Assembly: GCA_965221135.1 (NCBI GenBank)
Contig: CBDCRZ010000121.1
Coordinates: 744,001-808,000 of the forward strand
From: Sansalvadorimonas sp965221135
GTDB taxonomy: Bacteria; Pseudomonadota; Gammaproteobacteria; Pseudomonadales; Endozoicomonadaceae
Length of the DNA: 64,000 nt
Direction: 5' to 3'
Position numbers and translations under genes: made by a program. Position 1 is the stretch's first letter; every line of letters begins with the position of its first letter. Below the pieces are notes generated by a model that did not search any database, was not told the DNA's origin, and saw only the letters and a list, made by a program, of their open reading frames with translations. Positions 1 to 8,745 of the stretch are shown here, in pieces.

Positions 1-1
1 G

Positions 2-1537
2 CCCAAGCCGCTGTCCTGTGACCAGTGCACCTACACCACAGACCGCCCGGGGAGCCTCAACCGGCACAAGCGCACCCATCTGCAGGGGGACGCGCGGCCC
101 AAGCCGCTGTCCTGTGACCTGTGCACCTACACCACCGATGACCCGAGGAGCCTCAAACGGCACCAGCGCACCCATCTGCAGGGGGACGCGCGGCCCAAGC
201 CGCTGTCCTGTGACCTGTGCACCTACACCACCGATCACCAGGGGCACCTCAAACAGCACCAGCGCACCCATCTGCAGGGGGAGGCGCGGCCCAGGCCGCT
301 ATCCTGTGACCAGTGCACCTACACCACCGATGCTGCGGGGAACCTCAAACAGCACCAGCGCACCCATCTACAGGGGGAGGCGCGCCCCAGGCCGCTGTCC
401 TGTGACCTGTGCACCTACACCACCGATGTCCGAGGGAGCCTCAAACAGCACCAGCGCACCCATCTGCCCGGGGAGGCGCGGCCCAAGCCGCTGTCCTGTG
501 ATCTGTGCACCTACACCTCCGATCGCCCGGGGAGCCTCAAACAGCACCTGCGCATCCATCTGCAGGGGGAGGCGCGGCCCAAGCCGCTGTCCTGTGATCA
601 GTGCACCTACACCACCGACCGCCTGGGGAGCCTCAAACAGCACCAGCGCACCCATCTGCAGGGGGAGGCGCGGCCCAAGCCGCTGCCCTGTGACCAGTGC
701 ACCTACACCACCGATGACCAGCGGAGCCTCAACCGGCACAAGTGCACCCATCTGCAGGGGGACGCGCGGCCCAAACCCCTGTCCTGTGACAAGTGCACCT
801 ACACCACCGATCTCCCGGGGAGCCTCAAACAGCACCAACGCACCCATCAGCAGGGGGACGCGCGGCCCAAACCGCTGTCCTGTGACCAGTGCACCTACAC
901 CACCGATCACCCGGGGAACCTCAAACAGCACCTGCGCACCCATTTGCAGGGAGAGGCGCGGCCCAAGCCGCTGTCCTGTGGCCAGTGCACCTACACCACC
1001 GATAACCCGGGGAGCCTCAAACGGCACCAGCGCACCCATCTGCAGGGGGACGCGCGGCCCAAGCCGCTGTCCTGTGACCAGTGCAGCTACACCACCGATA
1101 CCCCGGGGACCCTCAAACAGCACCAGTGCACCCATCTGCAGGGGGACGCGCGGCCCAAACCGCTGTCCTGTGGCCTGTGCACCTACACCACCGACCGCCC
1201 GGGGCACCTCAAACAGCACCAGCGCTCCCATCTGCAGGGGGACGCGCGGCCCAAGCCGCTGTCCTGTGACCAGTGCACCTACACCACCGACCGCCCGGGG
1301 AGCCTCAAACAGCACAAGCGCACCCATTTGCAGGGGGAGGCGCGGCCCAGGCCGCTGTCCTGTGACCTGTGCAGTTACACCACCGATCGCTCGGGGAACC
1401 TCAAACAGCACCAGCGCACCCATCTACAGAGGGACGCGCGGCCCAAGCCGCTGTCCTGTGACCAGTGCACCTACACCACAGATCACCCGGGGAGCCTCAA
1501 ACAGCACCAGCGCACCCACATGCATTCGCGCGGCTGA
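2..1537 (+). CDS. C2H2 zinc-finger array protein, copy 1 (5' end outside window)
   Basis: The visible part is sixteen tandem 32-residue C2H2 units ending in a short His-Ser-Arg-Gly tail and TGA. Each unit has C-x2-C-x12-H-x3-H with Tyr two residues after the second Cys and Leu at helix position +4. The spacer between fingers is 11 residues (LQGDARPKPLS type), not the classical 7-residue TGEKP linker. Helix residues at -1/+3/+6 are, in order: RSR, DSR, HHQ, ANQ, VSQ, RSQ, RSQ, DSR, LSQ, HNQ, NSR, TTQ, RHQ, RSQ, RNQ, HSQ. By family knowledge such fingers bind zinc and usually DNA. The N-terminal domain lies upstream of the window, so export is inferred from the paralogs that follow. Other frames and the opposite strand are also open here, but only this frame gives the zinc ligands. 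Confidence 0.85.
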   Translation, partial: PKPLSCDQCTYTTDRPGSLNRHKRTHLQGDARPKPLSCDLCTYTTDDPRSLKRHQRTHLQGDARPKPLSCDLCTYTTDHQGHLKQHQRTHLQGEARPRPLSCDQCTYTTDAAGNLKQHQRTHLQGEARPRPLSCDLCTYTTDVRGSLKQHQRTHLPGEARPKPLSCDLCTYTSDRPGSLKQHLRIHLQGEARPKPLSCDQCTYTTDRLGSLKQHQRTHLQGEARPKPLPCDQCTYTTDDQRSLNRHKCTHLQGDARPKPLSCDKCTYTTDLPGSLKQHQRTHQQGDARPKPLSCDQCTYTTDHPGNLKQHLRTHLQGEARPKPLSCGQCTYTTDNPGSLKRHQRTHLQGDARPKPLSCDQCSYTTDTPGTLKQHQCTHLQGDARPKPLSCGLCTYTTDRPGHLKQHQRSHLQGDARPKPLSCDQCTYTTDRPGSLKQHKRTHLQGEARPRPLSCDLCSYTTDRSGNLKQHQRTHLQRDARPKPLSCDQCTYTTDHPGSLKQHQRTHMHSRG

Positions 1538-1664
1538 GCACCCGCAGTTTGTTGAGTGTTACAGGGGCCCCATGCGTTAAGTCTCACGTAGAGTACTGAC
1601 TAAAAACAGGCACTTTTTTTCACTGTACGACTATCTTTCCTCCCCTGGCTCAATGGGGGAAAGA
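1538..1664 (+). promoter_or_regulatory. Conserved ~127-bp spacer before each zinc-finger gene
   Basis: This spacer recurs at 3579-3704, 5711-5837, 8619-8745, 11236-11362, 14045-14171 and 14935-15060 with few differences. It holds a small GGGGCCCC palindrome, a TGACTAAAAACAGGCAC block, a T6-T8 run, a CTGTACGACTAT block and the GGGGGAAAGA ribosome site. I see no clear terminator hairpin. Its conservation suggests each gene carries its own start signals, but recent duplication alone could explain it. I cannot place -35/-10 boxes with confidence. Confidence 0.55.
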
Positions 1665-3578
1665 ATGTTTCTTCAAAACAGATTACAGCTCTTTCGTGTT
1701 AGTCTTTTCTTAGTCGGCTGTTTTGCTTCTCTACCCGCGTCTTCGGCGAGGGACAAGGTAGCCCCCCGGCTTGCCCCAACCGCCTCACTGAACGTGACCT
1801 CGATGGCGGGAGTGGCCGTCTATACCGTTAAAAACACACGTATCTACCCCAAAGGCGAAACAACCTGCTCCCGGGGTGAGAGGGATGGTCGTCCTTTTAT
1901 ATACTGCCGGGGAGAGAATAAAGCGACACAGTTCACCCTGGCAGGGCCCATTCCCCAAACGTTTGAAATTCAACAGGGTGCCATCACAAGTATCGAGAGT
2001 GGGACAACAGCGTGCCGTATTTCACCGGGAGAGGAGGTCGATCCGTCTATTCATTGCGGTTCCTCCACCAAAGCTCCCTCCCCCGCGTTTCCTGGCGTCA
2101 ATGGATGGGTTCATGAGCATGACCAGGATCATGAAATCAATGATCTGCTGGCGCGCCAATCAGAAGAGGAATGTCATGACGGCGTTCAAACCGGTGAAGA
2201 ACTTGAGGTTCAAATCGTAGAGAATGAGGGGCAGGATTCTCCAGGCATACACACACTGAGAGCCTCACGTAGAACGAAACGTCTGAAAGGAAGCGGCCTA
2301 TACCCGCCTAAAGCCTTGCGAACCCTTGCCTCTCGATTATGTCAATGTGACCAGTGCAGCTACACCACCAATCGTCTGGGGCACCTCAAACAGCATCAGC
2401 GCACCCATCTGCAGGGGGACGCGCGGCCCAAGCCGCTGTCCTGTGACCAGTGCACCTATACCACCGATCACCCGGGGAGCCTCAAACAGCACCAGCGCAC
2501 CCATCTGCAGGGGGACGCACGGCCCAAGCCTCTGTCCTGTGACCAGTGCACCTACACCACCGATCACCCGGGGCACCTCAAACAGCACAAACGCACCCAT
2601 CTGCAGGGGGACGCGCGGCCCAAGCCCTTCTCCTGTGACCAGTGCACCTACACCTCCGATGACCAGAGGAGCCTCAACCGGCACAAACGCACCCATCTGC
2701 AGGGGGACGCGCGGCCCAAGCCGCTGTCCTGTGACCAGTGCACCTACACCACCGATCACTCGGGGAGCCTCAAACAGCACCAGCGCACCCATCTGCAGGG
2801 GGACGCGCGGCCCAAGCCCTTATCCTGTGACCTGTGCAGCTACACCACCGATCACTCGGGAACCCTCAAACAGCACCAGCGCACCCATCTGCAGGGGGAG
2901 GCGCGGCCCAAGCCGCTGTCCTGTGACCAGTGCACCTACACCACCGACCGCCCGGGGAGCCTCAAACAGCACAAGCGCACCCATTTGCATGGGGACGCGC
3001 GGCCCAGGCCGCTGTCCTGTGACCAGTGCACCTACACCACCGACCGCCCGGGGAGCCTCAACCGGCACAAACGCACCCATCTGCAGGGGGAGGCGCGGCC
3101 CAAGCCGCTGTCCTGTGACCAGTGCAGCTACACCACCGATACCCCGGGGCACCTCAAACAGCACCAGCGCACCCATCTGCAGGGGGAGGCGCGGCCCAAG
3201 CTGCTGTCCTGTGACCTGTGCACCTACACCACCGATGTCCGAGGGAGCCTCAAACAGCACCAGCGCACCCATCTGCCCGGGGAGGCGCGGCCCAAGCTGC
3301 TGTCCTGTGACCAGTGCAACTACACCACCAATCACCCGGGGAGCCTCAAACGGCACCAGCGCACCCATCTGCAGGAGGACGCGCGGCCCAGGCCGCTGTC
3401 CTGTGACCTGTGCACCTACACCACCGATGACCCGGGGAACCTTAAACGGCACCAGCGCACCCATCTGCAGGGGGACGCGCGGCCCAAGCCGCTGTCCTGT
3501 GACCAGTGCACCTACACCACCGATACCCCGGGGAGCCTCAAACAGCACCAGCGCACCCATCTGCATTCGCGCGGCTGA
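1665..3578 (+). CDS. Exported C2H2 zinc-finger array protein, copy 2 (13 fingers)
   Basis: About 637 residues. The start at 1665 (MFLQNRLQLF) follows a GGGGGAAAGA ribosome site; an upstream in-frame ATG at 1653 overlaps that site and is lost in copies 3 and 4. Residues 1-32 look like a Sec signal (Arg-containing n-region, VSLFLVG core, PASSA cleavage site); LVGC also fits a lipobox, so a lipoprotein is possible. Residues ~40-130 are a conserved domain with four Cys (TTCSRGERDGRPFIYC, TACRISPGEE, SIHCGSS). An acidic segment and a basic cluster (SRRTKRLKGS) precede thirteen fingers with -1/+3/+6 codes RHQ, HSQ, HHQ, DSR, HSQ, HTQ, RSQ, RSR, THQ, VSQ, HSR, DNR, TSQ. DNA binding follows from the finger family; delivery to a host is inference. 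Confidence 0.88.
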   Translation: MFLQNRLQLFRVSLFLVGCFASLPASSARDKVAPRLAPTASLNVTSMAGVAVYTVKNTRIYPKGETTCSRGERDGRPFIYCRGENKATQFTLAGPIPQTFEIQQGAITSIESGTTACRISPGEEVDPSIHCGSSTKAPSPAFPGVNGWVHEHDQDHEINDLLARQSEEECHDGVQTGEELEVQIVENEGQDSPGIHTLRASRRTKRLKGSGLYPPKALRTLASRLCQCDQCSYTTNRLGHLKQHQRTHLQGDARPKPLSCDQCTYTTDHPGSLKQHQRTHLQGDARPKPLSCDQCTYTTDHPGHLKQHKRTHLQGDARPKPFSCDQCTYTSDDQRSLNRHKRTHLQGDARPKPLSCDQCTYTTDHSGSLKQHQRTHLQGDARPKPLSCDLCSYTTDHSGTLKQHQRTHLQGEARPKPLSCDQCTYTTDRPGSLKQHKRTHLHGDARPRPLSCDQCTYTTDRPGSLNRHKRTHLQGEARPKPLSCDQCSYTTDTPGHLKQHQRTHLQGEARPKLLSCDLCTYTTDVRGSLKQHQRTHLPGEARPKLLSCDQCNYTTNHPGSLKRHQRTHLQEDARPRPLSCDLCTYTTDDPGNLKRHQRTHLQGDARPKPLSCDQCTYTTDTPGSLKQHQRTHLHSRG

Positions 3579-3704
3579 GCACCCGCAGTTTGTTGAGTGT
3601 TACAGGGGCCCCATGCGTGAAGTCTCACGTAGAATACTGACTAAAAACAGGCACTTTTTTTCACTGTACGACTATCTTTCATCCCCTGGCTCAGGGGGGA
3701 AAGA

Positions 3705-5710
3705 ATGTTTCTTCAAAACAGATTACAACTCTTTCGTGTTATTCTTTTCTTAGTCGGCTGTCTTGCTTCTCTACCCGCGTCTTCGGTGAGGGACAAGGGT
3801 ACCCCCCATCGGCTTGCCCCACCCGCCTCACTGAATGTGACCTCGATGGCGGGAGTGGCCGTCTATACCGTTAAAAACACACGTATCTACCCCAAAGGCG
3901 AAACAACCTGCTCCCGGGGTGAGAGGGATGGTCGTCCTTTTATATACTGCCGCGGAGAGGATAAAACAACACAGTTCACTCTGGCAGGATCCATTTCCCA
4001 AACGCTTGAAATTCAACAGGATGCCATCACCAGTATCAAGAGTGGGACAACAGCGTGCCGTATTTCACCGGGAGAGGAGGTCGACCCGTCTATTCATTGC
4101 GGTTCCTCCACCAAAGCTCCCTCCCCCGCATTTCCTGGCGTCAATGGATGGGTTCGTGAGCATGACCAGGATCACGAAATCAATGATCTGCTGGCGCCCC
4201 GATCAGAAGAGGAATGTCATGACGGCGTTCAAACCTGCGAAGAACTTGAGGTGCAAATCGTAGAGGATGAGGGGCAGAGTTCTCCAGACACACACACTGA
4301 TAGCCTCACGTAAAAAGAAACGACTGAAAGAAAGCGACCTATACCCGCCTAAAGCCTTGCGAATCCTTGCCTCTCGATTATGCCAATGTGACCAGTGCAC
4401 CTACACCACCGATCACCCGGGGCACCTCAAAAAGCACCAGCGCACCCATCTGCAGGGGGACGCGCGGCCCAAGCCACTGTCCTGTGACCTGTGCACCTAC
4501 ACCACCGATCACTCGGGGAGCCTCAAACAGCACCAGCGCACCCATCTGCAGGGGGACGCGCGGCCCAAGCCGCTGTCCTGTGACCTGTGCAGCTACACCA
4601 CCGATCACTTGGGGACCCTCAACCGGCACCAGCGCACCCATCTGCAGGAGGACGCGCGGCCCAGGCCGCTGTCCTGTGACCAATGCACCTACACCACCGA
4701 TGCACCGGGGAACCTCAAACAGCACCAGCGCACCCATCTGCAGGGGGACGCGCGCCCCAAGCCGCTGTCCTGTGACCTGTGCAGCTACACCACCGATCAC
4801 TTGGGGACCCTCAAACAGCACCAGCGCACCCATCTGCAGGGGGAGGCGCGGCCCAAGCCCCCTGTCCTGTGACCAGTGCACCTACATCACCGATACCCCG
4901 GGGCACCTCAAACAGCACCAGCGCACCCATCTGCAGGGGGAGGCGCGGCCCAAGCCGCTGTCCTGTGACCAGTGCACCTACACCACCGATCACCCGGGGC
5001 ACCTCAAAAAGCACCAGCGCACCCATCTGCCCTGGGAGGCGCGGCCCAAGCCACTGTCCTGTAACCTGTGCACCTACACCACCGATCACTCGGGGAGCCT
5101 CAAACAGCACCAGCGCACCCATCTGCAGGGGGACGCGCGGCCCAAGCCGCTGTCCTGTGACCTATGCAGCTACACCACCGATCACTTGGGGACCCTCAAA
5201 CAGCACCAGCGCACCCATCTGCAGGGAGACGCGCGGCCCAAGCCGCTGTCCTGTGACCAGTGCCCCTACACCACCGATCGCCCGGGGAGCCTCAAACAGC
5301 ACCAGCGCACACATATGGAGAGGGAGGCGCGGCCCAAGCCGCTGTCCTGTGACCTGTGCACCTACACCACCGACCGCCCGGGACACCTCAAACAGCACCA
5401 GCGCACCCATTTTCAGGGGGAGACGCGGCCCAAGCCGCTGTCCTGTGACCTGTGCACCTACACCACCGATCACACGGGGAGCCTCAAACAGCACCAGTGC
5501 ACCCATCTGCAGGGGGACGCGCGGCCCAAACCGCTGTCCTGTGACCAGTGCTCCTACACCACCGACCGCCCGGGGCACCTCAAACAGCACACCCATCTGC
5601 AAGGGGAGGCGCGGCCCAAGCCGCTGTCCTGCGACCAGTGCACCTACACCACCGACCGCCCGGGGAGCCTCAAACAGCACCAGCGCACCCATCTGCATTC
5701 GCGCGGCTGA
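3705..5710 (+). pseudogene. C2H2 zinc-finger array protein, copy 3 (14 fingers, two frameshifts)
   Basis: Starts at ATG 3705 (MFLQNRLQLF) after GGGGGGAAAGA; the upstream ATG of copy 2 is missing, which supports this start throughout the family. The reading frame breaks twice. First, the (AC)n tract at 4288-4297 has five units where intact copy 4 has six, so the N-terminal domain ends at 4313. Second, a C5 run at 4858-4862 adds one base after finger 5. Corrected, the gene encodes signal peptide, four-Cys domain, basic cluster (SRKKKRLKES) and fourteen fingers: HHK, HSQ, HTR, ANQ, HTQ, THQ, HHK, HSQ, HTQ, RSQ, RHQ, HSQ, RHQ, RSQ. Finger 13 lost two residues between its His ligands (LKQHTHLQ), so it cannot bind zinc normally. 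Both slips lie in simple tracts, so phase variation or sequencing error are alternatives to true decay. Confidence 0.75.
4288..4297 (+). repeat. (AC)5 tract that sets the reading frame of copy 3
   Basis: The dinucleotide tract lies between the acidic region and the basic cluster. The equivalent tract is (AC)6 at 6421-6432 in copy 4, (AC)4 in copies 2, 5, 6 and 7, and (AC)7 in copy 8. In copy 3 loss of one unit shifts the frame. Slipped-strand change here would switch finger production on or off. Confidence 0.7.
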
Positions 5711-5837
5711 GCACCCGCAGCTTGTTGAGTGTTACAGAGGCCCCATGCGTTAAGTCTCACGTAGAATACTGACTAAAAACAGGCACTTTTTTTTCACTGT
5801 GCGACTATCTTTCATCCCCTGGCTCAGGGGGGAAAGA

Positions 5838-8618
5838 ATGTTTCTTCAAAACAGATTACAACTCTTTCGTGTTAGTCTTTTCTTAGTCGGCTGTCTTGCT
5901 TCTCTACCCGCGTCTTCGGCGAGGGGCAAAGGTACCCCCCATCGGCTTGCCCCACCCGCCTCACTGAACGTGACCTCGATGGCGGGAGTGGCCGTCTATA
6001 CCGTTAAAAACACACGTATCTACCCCAAAGGCGAAACAACCTGCTCCCGGGGTGAGAGGGATGGTCGTCCTTTTATATACTGCCGGGGAGAGGATAAAGC
6101 GACACAGTTCACCCTGGCAGGACCCACTCCCCAAGCGCTTGAAATTCAACAGGGTGCCATCACCAGTATCGAGAGTGGGACAACAGCGTGCCGTATTTCA
6201 CCGGGAGAGGAGGTCGATCCGTCTATTCATTGCGGTTCCTCCACCAAAGTTCTCTCCCCCGCGTTTCCTGGCGTTAATGGATGGGTTCGTGAGCATGACC
6301 AGGATCATGAAATCAATGATCTGCTGGCGCCCCAACCAGAAGAGGAATGTCATGACGGCGTTCAAGCCTATGATGAACTTGAGGCTCAAATCGTAGAGGA
6401 TGAGGTGCAGGGTTCTCCAGACACACACACACTGATAGCCTCACGTAAAAAGAAACGACTGAAAGAAAGCGACCTATACCCGCCTAAAGCCTTGCGAATC
6501 CTTTCCTCTCGATTATGCCAATGTGACCAGTGCAGCTACACCACCGATCGCTCGGGGAGCCTCAAACGGCACCAGCTCATCCATCTGCCCGGGGAGGCGC
6601 GGCCCAGGCCGCTGTCCTGTGACCTGTGCACCTACACCACCGATCGTCTGGGCCACCTCAAACAGCACCACCGCACCCATCTGCAGGGGGACGCGCGGCC
6701 CAGGCCGCTGTCCTGTGACCAGTGCACCTACACCACCGATGACCAGGGGTGCCTCAAAAAGCACCAGCGCACCCATCTGCAGGGGCACGCGCGGCCCAAA
6801 CCGCTGTCCTGTGACCAGTGCTCCTACACCACCGACCGCCCGGGGAGCCTCAAACAGCACAAGCGCACCCATCTGCAGGGGGAGGAGCGGCCCAAGCCAC
6901 TGTCCTGTGACCAGTGCACCTACACCACCGATCACTCGGGGAGCCTCAAACAGCACCAGCGCACCCATCTGCAGGGGGACGCGCGGCCCAAGCCGCTGTC
7001 CTGTGACCTGTGCAGCTACACCACCGATCACTTGGGGACCCTCAAACAGCACCAGCGCACCCATCTGCAGGGGGAGGCGCGGCTCAAGCCCCTGTCCTGT
7101 GACCAGTGCACCTACACCACCGATACCCCGGGGAACCTCAAACAGCACCAGCGCACCCATCTGCAGGGGGAGGCGCGGCCCAAGCCGCTGTCCTGTGACC
7201 TGTGCACCTACACCACCGATCACCCGGGGCACCTCAAACAGCACCAGCGCACCCATCTGCAAGGGGAGGCGCGGCCCAAGCCGCTGTCCTGTGACCAGTG
7301 TACCTACACCACCGATCACCCGGGGAGCCTCAAACAGCACCAGCGCACCCATTTGCAGGGGGACGCGCGGCCCAAGCCCTTCTCCTGTGACCTGTGCACC
7401 TACACCACCGATAGCCCGGGGCACCTCAAACAGCACCAGCGCACCCATCTGCAAGGGGAGGCGCGGCCCAAGCCTCTGTCCTGTGACCAGTGCACCCACA
7501 CCACCGATGACCATGGGAGCCTCAAACAGCACAAGCGCACCCATTTGCAGGGGGAGGCACGACCCAAGCCGCTGTCCTGTGACCTGTGCACCTACACCAC
7601 CGATCGCCTGGGGAGCCTCAAACAGCACCAGCGCACACATATGGAGAGGGAGGCACGACCCAAGCCGCTGTCCTGTGACCTGTGCACCTACACCACCGAT
7701 CGCCCGGGGAGCCTCAAACAGCACCAGCGCACACATATGGAGAGGGAGGCGCGGCCCAAGCCGCTGTCCTGTGACCTGTGCACCTACACCACCGACCGCC
7801 CGGGACACCTCAAACAGCACCAGCGCACCCATCTGCAGGGGGAGGCGCGGCCCAAGCCGCTGTCCTGTGACCAGTGCAGCTACACCACCGATGCCCCGGG
7901 GAGCCTCAAACGGCACCAGCTCACCCATCTTCAGGGGGACGCGCGGCCCAAGCCGCTGTCCTGTGAACTGTGCACCTACACCACCGATCACACGGGGAGC
8001 CTCAAACAGCACCAATGCACCCATCTGCAGGGGGACGCGCGGCCCAAACCGCTGTCCTGTGACCAGTGCACCTACACCACCGACCGCCCGGGGCACCTCA
8101 AACAGCACCAGCGCACCCATCTGCAAGGGGAGGCGCGGCCCAAGCCGCTGTCCTGTGACAAGTGCACCTACACCACCGACCGCCCGGGGAGCCTCAAACA
8201 GCACCAGCGCACCCATCTGCAGGGGGACGCGCGGCTCAAACCGCTGTCCTGTGACCAGTGCACCTACACCACCGATCACCAGGGGACCCTCAAACAGCAC
8301 CAGCGCACCCATCTGCAGGGGGACGCGCGGCCCAAGCCACTGTCCTGTGACCAGTGCACCTACACCACCGACCGCCCGGGGAGCCTCAAACAGCACAAGC
8401 GCACCCATTTGCAGGGGGAGGCGCGGCCCAGGCCGCTGTCCTGTGACCAGTGCACCTACACCACTGATGACCAGGGGAACCTCAACCGGCACAAACGCAC
8501 CCATCTGCAGGGGGACGCGCGGCCCAGGCCGCTGTCCTGTGACCAGTGCACCTACACCACCGACCGCCCGGGGAGCCTCAAACAGCACCAGCGCACCCAT
8601 CTGCATTCGCGCGGCTGA
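5838..8618 (+). CDS. Exported C2H2 zinc-finger array protein, copy 4 (22 fingers, longest)
   Basis: About 926 residues from ATG 5838, preceded by GGGGGGAAAGA. The frame is open upstream to 5799 but that start has no ribosome site. Architecture: signal peptide or lipobox, four-Cys domain, acidic segment, basic cluster (SRKKKRLKES), then 22 fingers. Their -1/+3/+6 codes are RSR, RHQ, DCK, RSQ, HSQ, HTQ, TNQ, HHQ, HSQ, SHQ, DSQ, RSQ, RSQ, RHQ, ASR, HSQ, RHQ, RSQ, HTQ, RSQ, DNR, RSQ. Two consecutive spacers read MEREARPKPLS instead of LQGDARPKPLS, pointing to local duplication of a finger pair. The finger DNA is far richer in G and C than the N-terminal part. The gene is intact and is the best reference for the family. 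Confidence 0.88.
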   Translation: MFLQNRLQLFRVSLFLVGCLASLPASSARGKGTPHRLAPPASLNVTSMAGVAVYTVKNTRIYPKGETTCSRGERDGRPFIYCRGEDKATQFTLAGPTPQALEIQQGAITSIESGTTACRISPGEEVDPSIHCGSSTKVLSPAFPGVNGWVREHDQDHEINDLLAPQPEEECHDGVQAYDELEAQIVEDEVQGSPDTHTLIASRKKKRLKESDLYPPKALRILSSRLCQCDQCSYTTDRSGSLKRHQLIHLPGEARPRPLSCDLCTYTTDRLGHLKQHHRTHLQGDARPRPLSCDQCTYTTDDQGCLKKHQRTHLQGHARPKPLSCDQCSYTTDRPGSLKQHKRTHLQGEERPKPLSCDQCTYTTDHSGSLKQHQRTHLQGDARPKPLSCDLCSYTTDHLGTLKQHQRTHLQGEARLKPLSCDQCTYTTDTPGNLKQHQRTHLQGEARPKPLSCDLCTYTTDHPGHLKQHQRTHLQGEARPKPLSCDQCTYTTDHPGSLKQHQRTHLQGDARPKPFSCDLCTYTTDSPGHLKQHQRTHLQGEARPKPLSCDQCTHTTDDHGSLKQHKRTHLQGEARPKPLSCDLCTYTTDRLGSLKQHQRTHMEREARPKPLSCDLCTYTTDRPGSLKQHQRTHMEREARPKPLSCDLCTYTTDRPGHLKQHQRTHLQGEARPKPLSCDQCSYTTDAPGSLKRHQLTHLQGDARPKPLSCELCTYTTDHTGSLKQHQCTHLQGDARPKPLSCDQCTYTTDRPGHLKQHQRTHLQGEARPKPLSCDKCTYTTDRPGSLKQHQRTHLQGDARLKPLSCDQCTYTTDHQGTLKQHQRTHLQGDARPKPLSCDQCTYTTDRPGSLKQHKRTHLQGEARPRPLSCDQCTYTTDDQGNLNRHKRTHLQGDARPRPLSCDQCTYTTDRPGSLKQHQRTHLHSRG

Positions 8619-8745
8619 GTACCCGCAGTTTGTTGAGTGTTACAGGGGCCCCATGCGTTAAGTCTCAAGTAGAATACTGACTAAAAACAGGTACTTTTTT
8701 TCACTGTACGACTATCTTTCCTCCCCTGGTTCAATGGGGGAAAGA

